From NCBI RefSeq assembly GCF_029227915.1, contig NC_079887.1:8432001-8496000 (forward strand): a stretch of 64,000 nucleotides of DNA. Reading direction: 5' to 3'. Made by a program: the position numbers and the translations under genes. Below are positions 1 to 10,301 of the stretch, in pieces. Position 1 is the first letter of the stretch; each line of letters opens with the position of its first letter. The notes beneath the pieces are model-generated. The model was not told the DNA's origin. It ran no database searches and saw nothing but the letters and a program-made list of their open reading frames with translations. This DNA comes from Hydractinia symbiolongicarpus. Lineage: Eukaryota; Cnidaria; Hydrozoa; Anthoathecata; Hydractiniidae.

Positions 1-69
1 GGCAATACTCTTGTTGACACCAGTGAATACCGTAACCATGGAAACGTGACTGATGCATTGTTTGTGCAG
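1..69 (+). CDS. 3' end of an internal coding exon, gene unidentified
   Basis: The window opens inside an open frame of 23 codons, ending in LFVQ immediately before a good donor (CAG|GTATGT at 67-74, intron starting at 70). Codon 1 at base 1 gives a stop-free frame containing DTSEYRNHG and VTDALF, and composition is higher in GC than the AT-rich intron that follows. I do not recognise the protein. No downstream exon that would join in phase 0 was identified in the window, so the rest of the gene, or its last exons, are not accounted for. Confidence 0.45.
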
Positions 70-1507
70 GTATGTTTTAGCCACCATAATTATTTACGTT
101 TTGTTATTCTTGTTGTTGTTGCTGGCTTTATTTATGCGTTTTTTAATTTTTTTAGAGCTCATTGAACGACAAAAGATTTGTGCTGGCTCACCCGAATAAT
201 TTTTAAAGAAGTTTTGTTATTTCATAAATTTTGTTTTTAAAATACGGAAATAATAACAAGATGAGATACCCTTGATTACTAATTAATTAAGTAAAATAAA
301 ATAAAAATCCGAAATTAACAATTGGGAGAGGACGATTATTTGGTACTATGGAGCAAAAAAATTTGTTGAAAAAAAAAATTATTTGATTTTTAATACATTT
401 GAAAGAAAATCACAAACGCGGCTTCCGTTTTTATTGCAGAGCCATTCTTTTGAATAACTGATCACATTTTTCTGATTTTAATCGATTTTTTTTGCGTTAG
501 TTACAGTCACTGGATGACCTGTGTATATTGTAAAACATATTTATTAAATGCCTTGGAGATGCGCAATATTTTTTAGTTGACAGTATCAGTGCACTTAATC
601 TGAGAAACAATGCAAGAAAAGTTTTTGTGTGTTTTGCGATTTTAGGCTTTTTTCTAGAAAATAATCTTGCGTTTCAGATTTTTTGATTCAAAAAAGACTT
701 CGCGACTTAGCATCTTGCAAAAATTCCTCTCACATTGTTTTTCTCCGCATGCACGCTTCTCTTTACAAACACGTCAAAAGCTGATTCTCAATGAAGCTAA
801 AGTCTTTTTATTTTACAGGCACAACTGTTTCTCACTTCTCGGTTGGAAATTTTTCTGTGTACTTAATTAGGCCAGTCCGACAATTATAACCCAACCTCAG
901 ATGTCTCGACTTGGAAGAAAAAGAAAGCTTCATTGTTTTTCTTTTTTTTGTTTTGTCTTTTGTCTTTTCTTTTTTATTTCCTTCATACTAGGTTGCTTAC
1001 TAACTGCTTCTGTTTTAAAAGGATTTTAGCTTCATGTTGCCTAAAAGAAAGTGCGGAATATGCTGTTTGTTGGTTTGTTTGTTTGATTTTTGGTCACAAC
1101 CTGTGACGTAGATAAAAGAATCAACTTTCGTAAAACTATAATTTGGGAGAATATTTCGTGTTAAATTACACTGTGTTAAAATTATAAATATCGAGACTAT
1201 AATATATTTTCTTTTAAATAAAAATATAAATTTGTATCTTCTCGTATATATAGAGTTATAAATATATTTATTTTTGTAAACTAAAGATTTTAATATGATT
1301 ATTTGATTTTAGTAGAGAACAATATTGTTATATCTTTACTTCTATTTGCTACAGCCTATTGTGCGCAATGTGATGTAAAAATTCTACAAAACGAGATAAC
1401 TTTTAAGCGTTGGGCTACGTTAATATCTTTACCAAGTTTTAATAACGGCGAAATCTGTATAAGTTCCAACACTATTACACGAATCATGTACCGAAGTTAT
1501 AAGGGTT
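70..1507. other. AT-rich non-coding stretch
   Basis: This starts with the intron after the left-edge exon. It holds only AT-rich, homopolymer-rich sequence with short accidental open frames. No repeat ends, RNA gene or recognisable coding segment was seen. Confidence 0.5.
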
Positions 1508-2365
1508 TAATGCTGAGCGCTTAGTACAGTTGAACCGTGTGACACATGAGTAGCTATAGGCGTAATACCATTTTCATAAAAACTTATCACAACTTTGGTT
1601 TAAACGGAAAAACAGGAAACAGTCCGTTTTTACTCTGTCCGGTTATAAATATTACGCAGCAATTTTATTTTGCAGAATAACATCATTGAAAAGATAAAAT
1701 AAAGCTAGCTATAGCTTGTTAGGCATGTTGAGGCCGCGAAGAAGTTGGATTGCTTATTAGTGAAAATCGAGTCTCATGATTGGTCTATTACGCGGCGGCG
1801 AGGAATTTCCGTGTGTCTCGCTAATTGCGATTTCATGTTGCGCAGAAACAGACAGTATACACCTATTGTCACAAGGACTAGCCAGGGAACCCGGCGTCGA
1901 AACACCGGGTTAAGGCACAAGTAACCAGCGTTAACGCATGGCAGAGCAATTAATGAGAACGTAAACAGTGCCACACATTCAGGTAAAGCGTTTTGGTACA
2001 GATATAGTATGTTGTGAATCGAGTAAAGCGCACTCAAATTGATGTTTAATAACTTTCTACAATTTCAGCTGAAATAAAAAAACAAAGTTTACAGCTCGTT
2101 GCTACCCCGTCATAGCAAAAACAGTACGCAACCCTTTTTTATTTTTTAGAAAATGTTCCTGGTTAAATTTCAAAAGTGAATGTTACTCCAGGCTGAGCGC
2201 ATAGTACAGGTAGACAATGTCACACATCAATGTAGGTGTAATGCCCAATACCCTTTTCCAAAAAAAAACTTTATCGCAGCTACGGTTTAAATAAAAACAC
2301 GTTACCCTGTGCAGCTAAAAAATCACCAAGCAATTTTAATTGTGGAAAAGTTTTCATTACAGTAA
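1508..2365. repeat. Pair of diverged direct repeats (1508-1690 and 2192-2365)
   Basis: Both copies begin with GCTGAGCGC.TAGTACAG and run in parallel through matching landmarks: GTGTAATGCC versus GCGTAATACC, CGGTTTAAA versus TGGTTTAAA, and GCAATTTTA. They are about 500 bases apart and diverged, with small indels. The space between them holds an open frame on the minus strand (1774-2037). The arrangement could be an old local duplication or the remains of a long-direct-repeat element. Confidence 0.5.
1774..2037 (-). CDS. Possible coding exon, two hydrophobic segments, unidentified
   Basis: An 87-codon stop-free frame with markedly higher GC than its surroundings. It shows two hydrophobic stretches (around VALFTFSLIALPCVNAG and VPWLVLVTIGVYCLF) with basic residues between and after them (FRRRV, PRRRV). 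It has no ATG at its start, and no convincing splice acceptor joins it in frame upstream. It could be a terminal exon of a membrane protein or a chance frame inside a repeat. I do not recognise a family. Confidence 0.22.
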   Translation of the reverse strand: MSALYSIHNILYLYQNALPECVALFTFSLIALPCVNAGYLCLNPVFRRRVPWLVLVTIGVYCLFLRNMKSQLARHTEIPRRRVIDQS

Positions 2366-2632
2366 CAAAAAGGTGTAACTAACTACCTGAGAGCATGAGA
2401 ATTATTGATTACGAAAGGATTTTGTACCCATACTGAATGTTGCTACTTTTACTTTTTAGCTAAGGAGCTAGGTAAAGAGCCCCAACCCCAACATAAGAAT
2501 AATTGTTGGCTAGGATAAAAAGCTCTTATACCAAACAGACTAGTAACAAATAAGGCTAGCTAAATAGGCTGGCTATAGAATGCTTCCTCAAAATCTTTGT
2601 TCCTAGCCAAAAATCCTAAAATTGGCCAACCT

Positions 2633-2699
2633 CGATCCCAGGCCCTGTAGCGTTTTTTGATTCATCCTCATGTCAAAAACGCTACAGACCCTGGGATCG
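2633..2699. repeat. Near-perfect hairpin, about 27-bp arms
   Basis: Left arm 2633-2660 begins CGATCCCAGGCCCTGTAGCG. Right arm 2673-2699 ends CGCTACAGACCCTGGGATCG. They pair with one mismatch and a one-base length difference around a 12-base loop. It is probably a tiny foldback element and no reading frame is involved. Confidence 0.85.
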
Positions 2700-4185
2700 G
2701 TATACTACGCGCAAAAAAAAATCGGTAAAGCGGTCGCATTTGATTTTTGTGGCTCCTGAGCGGAATCGGCGATTGAGATCACGTAACAGGGGATTGGGAG
2801 GAGGGGGGTCATAATAGAAATTGCGTATTGAACTAACAATGAATTTATTTTAATCTCTTAATGTTACCAAGTTTAAAAAATAAAAATAATTAAATTAATT
2901 CAGAAAATAAATAAATTGTCAATTTCTATTGATCAATAAATAAGTTTTTCAATTAAACAACCCCCTGATTCGTAAAAATCGCACAAACAGGCAGGCGGAA
3001 TACGGCTATTTTAATAAGAAGACTAGTTAATAAAGCTTAAAAAAATCCTCTTAGGCAAAGAAAAAAGGACAAAAAGCTGTCATTCATATTTTGATGGTGT
3101 TAGCGCTGTCAAGTTTATATATAACATTTATTTTTAGAATTTTCTTTACCCGCGTAGCATCTATTGTGAAAAGCTTGAAACTCTGATCAAAAAAATGGAT
3201 CTGATCATAATAATTTTTAAAAGTCATTTTTCACCGCGTAGGTACCTAGGGACAACCTAAGACCAAACTGGATAAGTTTTCCAAAGCTGGGCGCCCTCGA
3301 ATTCGTTTTGAAATAGACGGGTTATGACGTCATCGAAAAACCTTTAACCACAATATTTCCGTAACCGTTTGTTATAGATACATATCATACACATTTTTTG
3401 ATCAACGTTTTAAGATCTATACGATGAGGGCTACAGGTATACAAATCTCTAAAAAAAATTTTGTGTGTTTTGGCAGGTCTTTGCTGACGTCAGCAAAAGT
3501 TTTAAACCCTTATATCTCCTTAGGCGTTCGTCGAAACATTTGATCCTATACCTTATTTTGATCAGCGTTTTAACCTGTACAATTATATACCTCTGTCACG
3601 TATTGCCCTCACAAGCTCAGGCAATACTTTGACGTCGGTCAATATTCTCCGGTATTGCCCTCATAAACAGTTATTATAGGGTTAGTAGCAACCGGGTAAA
3701 ATCTAAAAAAAAAAGTAAATAAACTTTCGTGAAATATCCAAATAAAATGTTTTAAAATTAATTGATTCAAGCTGTTGTTTCAGGAGTACAATGGAATGAT
3801 CAATTCATACTGGATCTACAGGCTTTGAAAACTTTCTCGAACCATAACATTCGACGTTCAAATCTAAACACTAAGTGTAAACAAAACGCAAAAAACTATT
3901 AAAAATTTTAAGGTGAAAAAGGCATATTAAAACGCAAGTGAATAAAAATGAAGCGAGTAATATCGCTATACTGATGAATATAAAGCGCTGCAAAAATGTA
4001 CACAGTGCAAAAGTACAAACAAAAGCATCGCTGAGAAATATAGTATCAAGAAAAACACTTTCTCGACCAGGATTCAAATCAACTTCAGTCGAAAAAAAAT
4101 AAAAAAGAGTACCAAGAACGACCTTGCTGAAGCTGTCTTTTTATGGTTTAGAAACGATTTTGGGAAAATTAGGAGAAAATTTCCA
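2700..4185. other. Non-coding, diverged dispersed repeat
   Basis: From about 3290 to 3600 this holds a repeat-like segment with TGACGTCA palindromes at 3330 and 3485 and two parallel halves (each with TTTTTTGATCAACGTTTTAA-like and TTTTGATCAGCGTTTTAA-like text). A small hairpin GTATTGCC/GGCAATAC lies at 3600-3627. Nothing coding is supported. Confidence 0.4.
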
Positions 4186-4275
4186 TTTTTTCTGATCTCT
4201 CGATATAACGAACTCTCGATATAACGAACTTTTTTTCCATTACCCTTGGAGGTTCGTTATATCGAGAGTCTACTG
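4186..4275. mobile_element. Terminus of a pogo/Tigger-type DNA transposon
   Basis: The terminal sequence reads (on the minus strand) CAGTAGACTCTCGATATAAC, followed inside by further copies of CTCGATATAACGAAC and the text ...ACCCTTGGAGGTTCG. The outer edge is flanked by the dinucleotide TA at 4276-4277, as expected for pogo and other Tc1/mariner-superfamily elements. The terminal CAGTAGACTC is shared with the complete element at 9576-12078, but the internal motif differs, so it is a sister family. I found no matching left end, so this is a solo terminus or a truncated copy. Confidence 0.75.
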
Positions 4276-4277
4276 TA

Positions 4278-4831
4278 TACCTTATTCCATGAAATGAACG
4301 AGTCATGAAATTAACACGGTTTTTCAAAATTCGCGTTAATTTAATGACCGTTAATTAAATGCAGTGTTAATTTCAAGACTGTTAATTTCATGACTCATGA
4401 CTATTTTCTCCTCATCATCGAACGATAACTCAAACGGTGTTCTCTTTTTCAGCGATCTTTTCTTAAAATAGCTTTCGTATAATCTTCATACTCTAATCCA
4501 AGTGGAAAATTAACTGACAGCACTTTTTCTCCAAAATTTTTAACATTGTCTTTCCAAACAACGAAAACTTTTATTTCGATTTCCAAACCGCCTTGTAATA
4601 GAGGAGACCGCTTCACTACCATGGATTCGACTGTTGCCGTAATTTATGCTTCGTGTGATATCGCATATTCTCAAATTCGCGTTAATTAAATGGATTTTTG
4701 AAAAAAAAACTTGTTCAACCGCGTTAATTAAATATCTTTTTCCAAACAATTTCATTAAACCGCGTTAATTTTATAACTGGTAATTTAATTCGCGTTAATT
4801 TCTTGACTGGTTAATTACATGAAACAAGGTA
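4278..4831. mobile_element. Non-autonomous pogo-like element, 554 bp, TA target duplication
   Basis: The ends TACCTTATTCCATGAAAT (left) and, reverse-complemented, TACCTTGTTTCATGTAAT (right) are inverted repeats extending about 43 bp. TA at 4276-4277 and 4832-4833 flanks it. Inside each end there are repeated CGCGTTAATTAAAT-type motifs (about ten copies in all), the same subterminal architecture as the other pogo-type elements here. A 71-codon minus-strand frame inside (4540-4755) lacks recognisable homology. The left TA is shared with the Tigger terminus at 4275, so one element inserted into the target site of the other. Confidence 0.75.
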
Positions 4832-4856
4832 TATAATAAGTACATTGTATCTTCGC

Positions 4857-5006
4857 TAATGTTAATATACTTTTCTTTGACGTCAATATTATTAAAAGTA
4901 CTCACGTTACCACCCTGTTTCCAAGTTATTGGCCTCAAAGTTTTAAATGCATCATAGCTAGTGGCTTTACTAATGTTAATATACTTTCCTTTGACGTCAA
5001 TATTAT
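4857..5006 (+). repeat. Direct repeat pair carrying TTTGACGTCAATATTATT
   Basis: Two 36-base copies (4857-4892 and 4971-5006) of TAATGTTAATATACTTT(T/C)C followed by TTTGACGTCAATATTATT, 114 bases apart, with one difference. The intervening sequence is not duplicated. Confidence 0.8.
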
Positions 5007-5754
5007 TTTATCATTAAAGTTTGGTAAATTACAAAACGAATTTATAAGTGATGTTTTATAGACTTTATTACAGAGAACTGTGAAGAATATAATCCACTTT
5101 GCAAAGGCACAGACAGACACACGGAAGTCAATGTCTACAAAAAAAGGTGTATTTTTTTAAAATAGGTATGTAATTTCTGACGGATGTAATATATTCGGTA
5201 AAAACATTTCGTCTAACAACGTATTTTGATAAAAATTGTTAAAGCTCAATTATAATTTAATAGTCAATGCGCCTATGGTATTCATCTTTGGTGTTAAGTT
5301 CGGACTTTATTCCCCTGATCGTTAATTGTTTTATTGTTCTCACTGTGTACTCATAATAGACATATTTTAATTCTATTCGTAAAAACTTATTTTAGTAGAC
5401 TTTAGTGTAAATAGTCGAAAAAAAACTGTGCATATTTTTAAGATAGTTTTTAATCTGTTTTTATTTTATTTAGCTAAGGAAATATATACTGAAATTAATA
5501 TCCTGTGATGTAGTGTTTTTAATCATGACATATCGAAGTTGTTTTACCGCCATGAAATAAAGTCGTTTTGATAACGTTGCCATACTTTATAATTCGTTTA
5601 TTCGTTAACTATGGAAATATAAACACTTATATCAGATTTTAAGTACATTTTAAGATAAGAAGATATGTGAAAATATCTCTCTTCGTAGTTCATAATTGCA
5701 AAATAATTAATTAGCAAGCTGATATAAAGAGTTGTGTTGAAAAAACATCAAAAT

Positions 5755-7056
5755 ATGGACGCAGGCGCTTATCAATCATGGAAAAAAAAAAGAAAAAACA
5801 CATTTGCCGCTTACTCAATTCAATATTTCGCAGTTGGATTTGAAAGATCTGCTACCCGTGCAACTCTATGGATATATTTAACAAATTTGATCAAAGCTAA
5901 AAATCCAGAACTGTTTTTTGGACTTATAAGCTTGATGTATTTTGTTCCCCCCATATTGTTCTCTATGGCTATTGCAAGGCTTGCAGACAGAACAAGAAAT
6001 ATAAAGTTGATTATACTACTTTGCAATTTCATCAGTATGACTGGATGTATAATATATGTCATTCCAATTTCGCCTTACTATCCTTTGATTGGTCAAACAT
6101 TACTCGGAGTTAACTCCATAATAAGACCGATAACACGAGCTGAAATAGCTAGATCATATCCAGCAGATAAAATGAAAAAAAAGACACCTGTTCTCATGGC
6201 TTTCTTTTTCGTTGGGTTTGCATCTGGTCCAGTTATTGTTCAATTCATACAACATGTTGATTTAACCTTATTTGGTCTCCGTATTACAATGGGAAACTTA
6301 ACTGGCATTTTGTCTTTCTTGTGTATTGTTGTTACGCAGATTCTTGTCATATTTCTAGCAAGTGATCTCTCAAAGGAGTACGATTTAAAAGAAGCAACTG
6401 GAAATGGGAAATACAAACTTATAACTTACGAAAAAGAAACGTTTCTGCACGTGTTGAAAAATGTACTTAAAACGTTTGATGTTCTCGTTGTAATGATTAT
6501 GACTATGGTTGCTGCATTCTTCCAAATCGCTTTTGTGGCAAGTTTTCCAATAATTTCTAGTCTGTTATACTTTCCCCATTATTTCGTCACCATCTTCTAC
6601 ATTCTCTTCGCAGCCATAGTTTTTGTTATAATTGCAGTATTGACAAGCACAAAGCTTCAAAAAAGGACTATTTATATGTCTGGTTTGATCAGCCTTATTG
6701 TAGTATTAATAGCTGGAGTTATTCAAGCTGCATTGATAAAGGGACAGTTAAACACTTTTAGTAACATAACACTAACGATTTTGCTGGCTATCGCTGTAAC
6801 CATAGCAGAAATTGGAGAACAAATTTTTCTTGTTATTGTGGCCTCCAGTTTTGTATCATCCAAACATCAGGCTTATGTGGAAAGTATAAGAGTCACCTTG
6901 AGGCAAGTTGGTTTTATATTGGGAAGCTTAGTATCTGGCTACCTTGTGTATTATTCCTACGCGTTTTTAATTTTCACCGCAGTTATGTGTTCGATTCAGT
7001 TACTCATAATCATCTTAAGAAGAAAAACGTTTGAAAACCCAGAAATTGTTATATAA
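5755..7056 (+). CDS. MFSD8-like major facilitator transporter, intronless
   Basis: 433-residue multi-pass membrane protein of the major facilitator superfamily, closest in style to MFSD8/CLN7, lysosomal membrane proteins. The ATG at 5755 (A at -3, G at +4) gives MDAGAYQSW; the frame stays open slightly upstream but without another ATG. About 12 hydrophobic segments are visible. The loop between segments 2 and 3 holds the superfamily motif as LADRTRN (residues 76-82). The following GQTLLGVNSIIRPITRAEIA and FFFVGFASGP blocks match the MFSD8 arrangement of helices 4-5 (GLLLGVGSG.., ..GFILGP). The C-terminal half has the parallel RQVGFILGSL segment. Family members are usually multi-exon; this copy has no intron, which suggests a retrocopy or a lineage-specific intronless expansion. 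Substrate is unknown. Start and family are well supported, orthology is not. Confidence 0.85.
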   Translation: MDAGAYQSWKKKRKNTFAAYSIQYFAVGFERSATRATLWIYLTNLIKAKNPELFFGLISLMYFVPPILFSMAIARLADRTRNIKLIILLCNFISMTGCIIYVIPISPYYPLIGQTLLGVNSIIRPITRAEIARSYPADKMKKKTPVLMAFFFVGFASGPVIVQFIQHVDLTLFGLRITMGNLTGILSFLCIVVTQILVIFLASDLSKEYDLKEATGNGKYKLITYEKETFLHVLKNVLKTFDVLVVMIMTMVAAFFQIAFVASFPIISSLLYFPHYFVTIFYILFAAIVFVIIAVLTSTKLQKRTIYMSGLISLIVVLIAGVIQAALIKGQLNTFSNITLTILLAIAVTIAEIGEQIFLVIVASSFVSSKHQAYVESIRVTLRQVGFILGSLVSGYLVYYSYAFLIFTAVMCSIQLLIIILRRKTFENPEIVI

Positions 7057-7635
7057 AAAATTGCATAAGAAAAAAAATTCTTATAACAGGAAAAAAAAAT
7101 TGTAAACAATATGTCCATGACATTACCAACAGATAGATTTGCAAATTTATCGTTTTTTGAGATATTACTTTCTCACAGTGGTATGAAGGAAATATTTTTT
7201 ATCATTATACCTTGTCCTATTTTCACACTTGTTTGAATTACTTTTTGTTGTTATCATTTTTTTGATGTGCTTTCCAGAAAAAAACGGAGGCCAGTTTCAC
7301 AGTAACATTATTGTCACAAAACACTAATTAACGAAGTATTTATGATATAATTCTGCTAATTTCCTATAAACTTTTATAATCTAAAGTATCCGCTACTGAG
7401 CCTTCCAAATGTTAATTTTTGTTTTTTTTTAATTCCTCTTTATTCCCCCGTTCCTTTTCACATGTTATTTATTCCTGTACTCTAAGGTACTGGTTATTAC
7501 CCTGGTTTGTAGATAAGAATGCAAAAACCGCAATTAGCACTGGAATTAATTTTGTTAGCTACTTTTTTTCCTCCTTTAACAATGTTAACATGAGTTATTC
7601 TAGTTGTTGGTACATTGAAAAATCCGCTTATTCTT
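7057..7635. other. 3' flank of the MFSD8-like gene, non-coding
   Basis: A-rich sequence directly after the stop, then AT-rich sequence with no supported gene or repeat. Confidence 0.4.
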
Positions 7636-7644
7636 CCATCGTGC

Positions 7645-7754
7645 CAACCTTGTTCCCAGGGTCTTGTGGCCCCTGAGCCGTTATTACGGAGTGGCGAACA
7701 ATTCGCCGCTATCAACTTCATTAACAAGGCAAAATGCCCTGGGGAAAGAGGTTG
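7645..7754. mobile_element. 110-bp MITE with 9-bp target duplication
   Basis: Inverted termini CAACCTTGTTCCCAGGG (left) and, reverse-complemented, CAACCTCTTTCCCCAGGG (right). It is flanked by CCATCGTGC (7636-7644) and CCGTCGTGC (7755-7763), a 9-base target duplication with one mismatch. It belongs with the short elements at 20123-20202 and 51211-51279, which share the (T/C)CCCCAGG core of the terminus. Confidence 0.75.
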
Positions 7755-8278
7755 CCGTCGTGCATATTCCAGACATCGTTTTCTTTTTCTGTTCTTTAAG
7801 AGAAAGTAACCATTCTGTTATTCTGTACAAAATGCAGGTATTACTACCAGACTAATTGTTCAACCGTTATGAAATATTTACATATTAGCCCTGAACTTCA
7901 AACGAAGCATATCTGTTTGAACAAGCGCTGCATATGAAAGTTGTTTGTGGGTGAGAAAAGAAAGCGTTCAGGAATGTTTGAGTTTAATTCACCGTATTGC
8001 ATCTGCATTTGAAGAGAAATATAAATTTCAAAAAATGTTTCTGTTTTATTATACTTTGAAAAATTTGTACTTACTTTTATAGTTTATGTAATCAGACATT
8101 TGTGAACTTATAACACCACCCACAATTCTCATTTTCATGCTAATAGAAACAATCCCTCATGATAATTTTGAAAAATTGTTTCGATAAGCTGGTGTTAATT
8201 TAATGTTAAAGAATAATTACATCCATAGAAATTTTTATAGAAGCAGTCGATCTTTGTAAGATATCAGCAAACTGTTTT

Positions 8279-8329
8279 AAATCTACTTAAAATTATATTT
8301 CTTCGTTCAATATAATTTTAAGTAGATTT
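8279..8329. repeat. Perfect 21-bp inverted repeat, 9-base loop
   Basis: Arm 8279-8299 (AAATCTACTTAAAATTATAT plus T) and arm 8309-8329 are exact reverse complements around the loop TCTTCGTTC. No open frame covers it. It may be a foldback element, a transcript hairpin or a replication product. Confidence 0.9.
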
Positions 8330-8570
8330 CAAGAGTTATTAAAAGGAGAGAGATATGGAAAAAAAAATTAACCCGGTTCACACAATAACAACGCACAAAA
8401 ACAACTTGTATGCTTGCAAGAAGTTGGTACAAACCGCCAACGAGTTAAATGCGACTCTCGTATCAGCCTAACCCACCTTACATGCACTGCCATAGTAAAT
8501 ACACAACAAAAGCTTTATAATTCCAAGACAGCATACTCGTGGACATGTGCACAGTGCGCAAGTGTTTTAC

Positions 8571-8639
8571 CTTTTTTAATAAAGGCTCTGCAGAAACCGT
8601 CATGAATACCGCTACACATGAAATGGAAAAAATAATCAT
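8571..8639 (-). CDS. Possible signal-peptide exon of a secreted protein
   Basis: ATG at 8639 reads 23 codons to a donor (AAAAAG|GTAAAA). The peptide starts MIIFSISCVAVFMTVSA with a small residue at -1 and -3 of a plausible cleavage site after VSA, followed by EPLLKK. I could not find the next exon, and the donor is weak, so this is a candidate only. Confidence 0.2.
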
Positions 8640-8763
8640 CTTCTTAAAATCTAGAACAGCGCAACGATCAAACATCTATAAAACACTCATTCGCTGATGT
8701 CTTTTTTTTGAAGAATTTTCATCATACTGAATAATACATATAAATTTGAAATTATCACCCTTA

Positions 8764-9089
8764 GTGAAAAAACCGGATATTCCGGTAATTTTTAGCAATT
8801 TTTTATGCGATTCACGTAAAAACCGGAAAATAACTTTTATTTATCTTTCAGAAACTTCAAACAGATTGCAAAAATTCGCTCTGGAACAAAGGTAATTAAA
8901 TTTTAAGCAGATAGTGGCATTGCTGCTGATCAAAGCAAAAATTTATTGATGCCATTTTGTTCCTTTTATTATGTACTATAAGTGCGCCGTTTTTGGTTCA
9001 ATTTGAACAACCCTATGAAAAGTTATTAAGGGGGGCGGATTCCGCCCCCCCAGTCATAGTATGTTCAAAAAACCCCGGACCGAATAGGG
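8764..9089. other. Non-coding stretch with GC hairpin
   Basis: Contains a perfect palindrome GGGGGGCGGA / TCCGCCCCCC at 9030-9050 around a single T. GAACAACCCTAT near 9010 and the GAATAGGGTT text near 9085 may be the inverted ends of a small degenerate element. No gene is seen. Confidence 0.4.
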
Positions 9090-9575
9090 TTAAGGGCAAC
9101 CAACAACCTATATAAATATTCCTGGTTACAATTTGATCTGGAAAACCTGGAAAGACTAAAGAGGTGGAGGTGTGGGTTTCCTTTGTGGTATAGCTTTGTT
9201 CAGCATGTCAACAAATTAACAAAGAAGAGAAAACATTAATCGACCATATCATCAGTGACCCAAATAAAGTGTCGCATACTAATGTTCTCCTTACCAATGA
9301 TGTTATTGTCCATAACACCCTTGACATCTTAGTAAATATAAAAAAAAAACGATTCAAACCTAGATAAAATTACATCTGTGATAAAAAAAACTGTAACCTA
9401 TAGCGATTATATAAAAGAATATTCAGAACTTCCGTGATCCAGAGGACCAACTGGACATTTTTAATCATCTCGACTTGAATGTATTGCACGCCACAATTCT
9501 TTAAAAGATGTTAAGTTAACCCGCCCAATCGCTTCCTAAAGGAGAATTACCGAGTCTTGTAAAGGATTGGAACTA
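9090..9575 (+). pseudogene. LINE (L2/CR1-like) endonuclease-region remnant, left part
   Basis: Frameshifted and stop-interrupted fragments of the endonuclease-to-linker region of a non-LTR retrotransposon can be read: RGGGVGFLCGIAL (9160-9200), TLIDHIISDPNKVSH and the following text to LVNIKKKRFKPR (9235-9360), PEDQLDIFNHLDLN (9437-9480), and a KLTRPIA-like piece near 9510. These occur in that order in cnidarian L2/CR1-type elements. The Tigger element at 9576-12078 is inserted next; the LINE resumes at 12081. Confidence 0.72.
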
Positions 9576-9878
9576 CAGTAGACTCCCGGTTATTCGAACC
9601 TGCACTTATTCGAATAATTCGGTTATTCGAAGTGAGATGGCGTTCCCCTTGGATCTGCTTACCCAACTCAGGCAAAAACACTCTCGGTTATTCGAACTTC
9701 AGTTATTCGAATAATTCGGTTATTCGAAGTGATTTTTATTCCCCTTGGGGCCAATTATAGGCTAAGTCACCCTCAGTTATTCGAATTTTTCTTATTGGGA
9801 GATCGTCGAGTGAGAACATTGATTTTCTGCGATTAAAACACTTTTTTTCTTCAAAAAATCAGGTTTCAATATTCATGG

Positions 9879-10301
9879 CTATTTACACTCTTCAAGCAAT
9901 TTCTTCAAAAGTTCAATATTCTCCTTCGGTCCAGAGAATTGAAGCAAACAGGGGATCTTCAATCCCTTATCATCTCCAAAGTTAGTTCTTTTCCCTGTCA
10001 CTCTTACTTTGCAAGTACACAACATCTCTGACTTCAGAAAGTAAAATATCGTTTTGGCAAATTTTCCTGTTTTTTCTTTAGGCAAATGACCAACAATATC
10101 TCCTTTTTTGCAGACCGCCACTGCATATTTGTCTATGTCGTTTGTTGGTTCCATTTTAGCTTCTAGGACTTCACCAATAACAGCGTTCCATTTCTTTTGA
10201 TACTCATGATATCCCATAACGGTTGAGTTACTCTCATAATACTTGATAAGAATGATTTCTATCGGCTGTGTTTCGTTGATTATCATTGAAACAAGATCCA
10301 T
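9879..10301 (-). CDS. HIRAN-domain protein encoded inside the Tigger element
   Basis: 140 residues from the ATG at 10301; the frame extends four codons further upstream without another ATG. Residues about 38-115 fit the HIRAN domain, a small beta-barrel known for binding DNA ends in HLTF-type helicases. Landmarks are GEVLEA, EPTNDIDKYAVAV and GDIVGHLP (residues 43-74), then VRVTGKRTN and LKIPCLLQFSG. No helicase, nuclease or RING region follows; the rest is a short lysine/glutamate-rich tail. It lies between the left terminal repeats and the transposase, divergently transcribed from the latter with about 230 bases between the two starts. The frame is intact while the transposase is dead, so it is younger than, or better preserved than, its neighbour. 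Stand-alone proteins of this kind are common as uncharacterised entries in cnidarian genomes, which fits spread by a transposon. Role in transposition is inference. Confidence 0.8.
   Translation of the reverse strand: MDLVSMIINETQPIEIILIKYYESNSTVMGYHEYQKKWNAVIGEVLEAKMEPTNDIDKYAVAVCKKGDIVGHLPKEKTGKFAKTIFYFLKSEMLCTCKVRVTGKRTNFGDDKGLKIPCLLQFSGPKENIELLKKLLEECK

Noticed and set aside
1303-1524. 73-codon frame starting with a hydrophobic signal-like stretch (VISLLLFATAYCAQC)
   Set aside because: No ATG start, no convincing acceptor, AT-rich codons, and its 3' end runs into a dispersed repeat (1508 onward).
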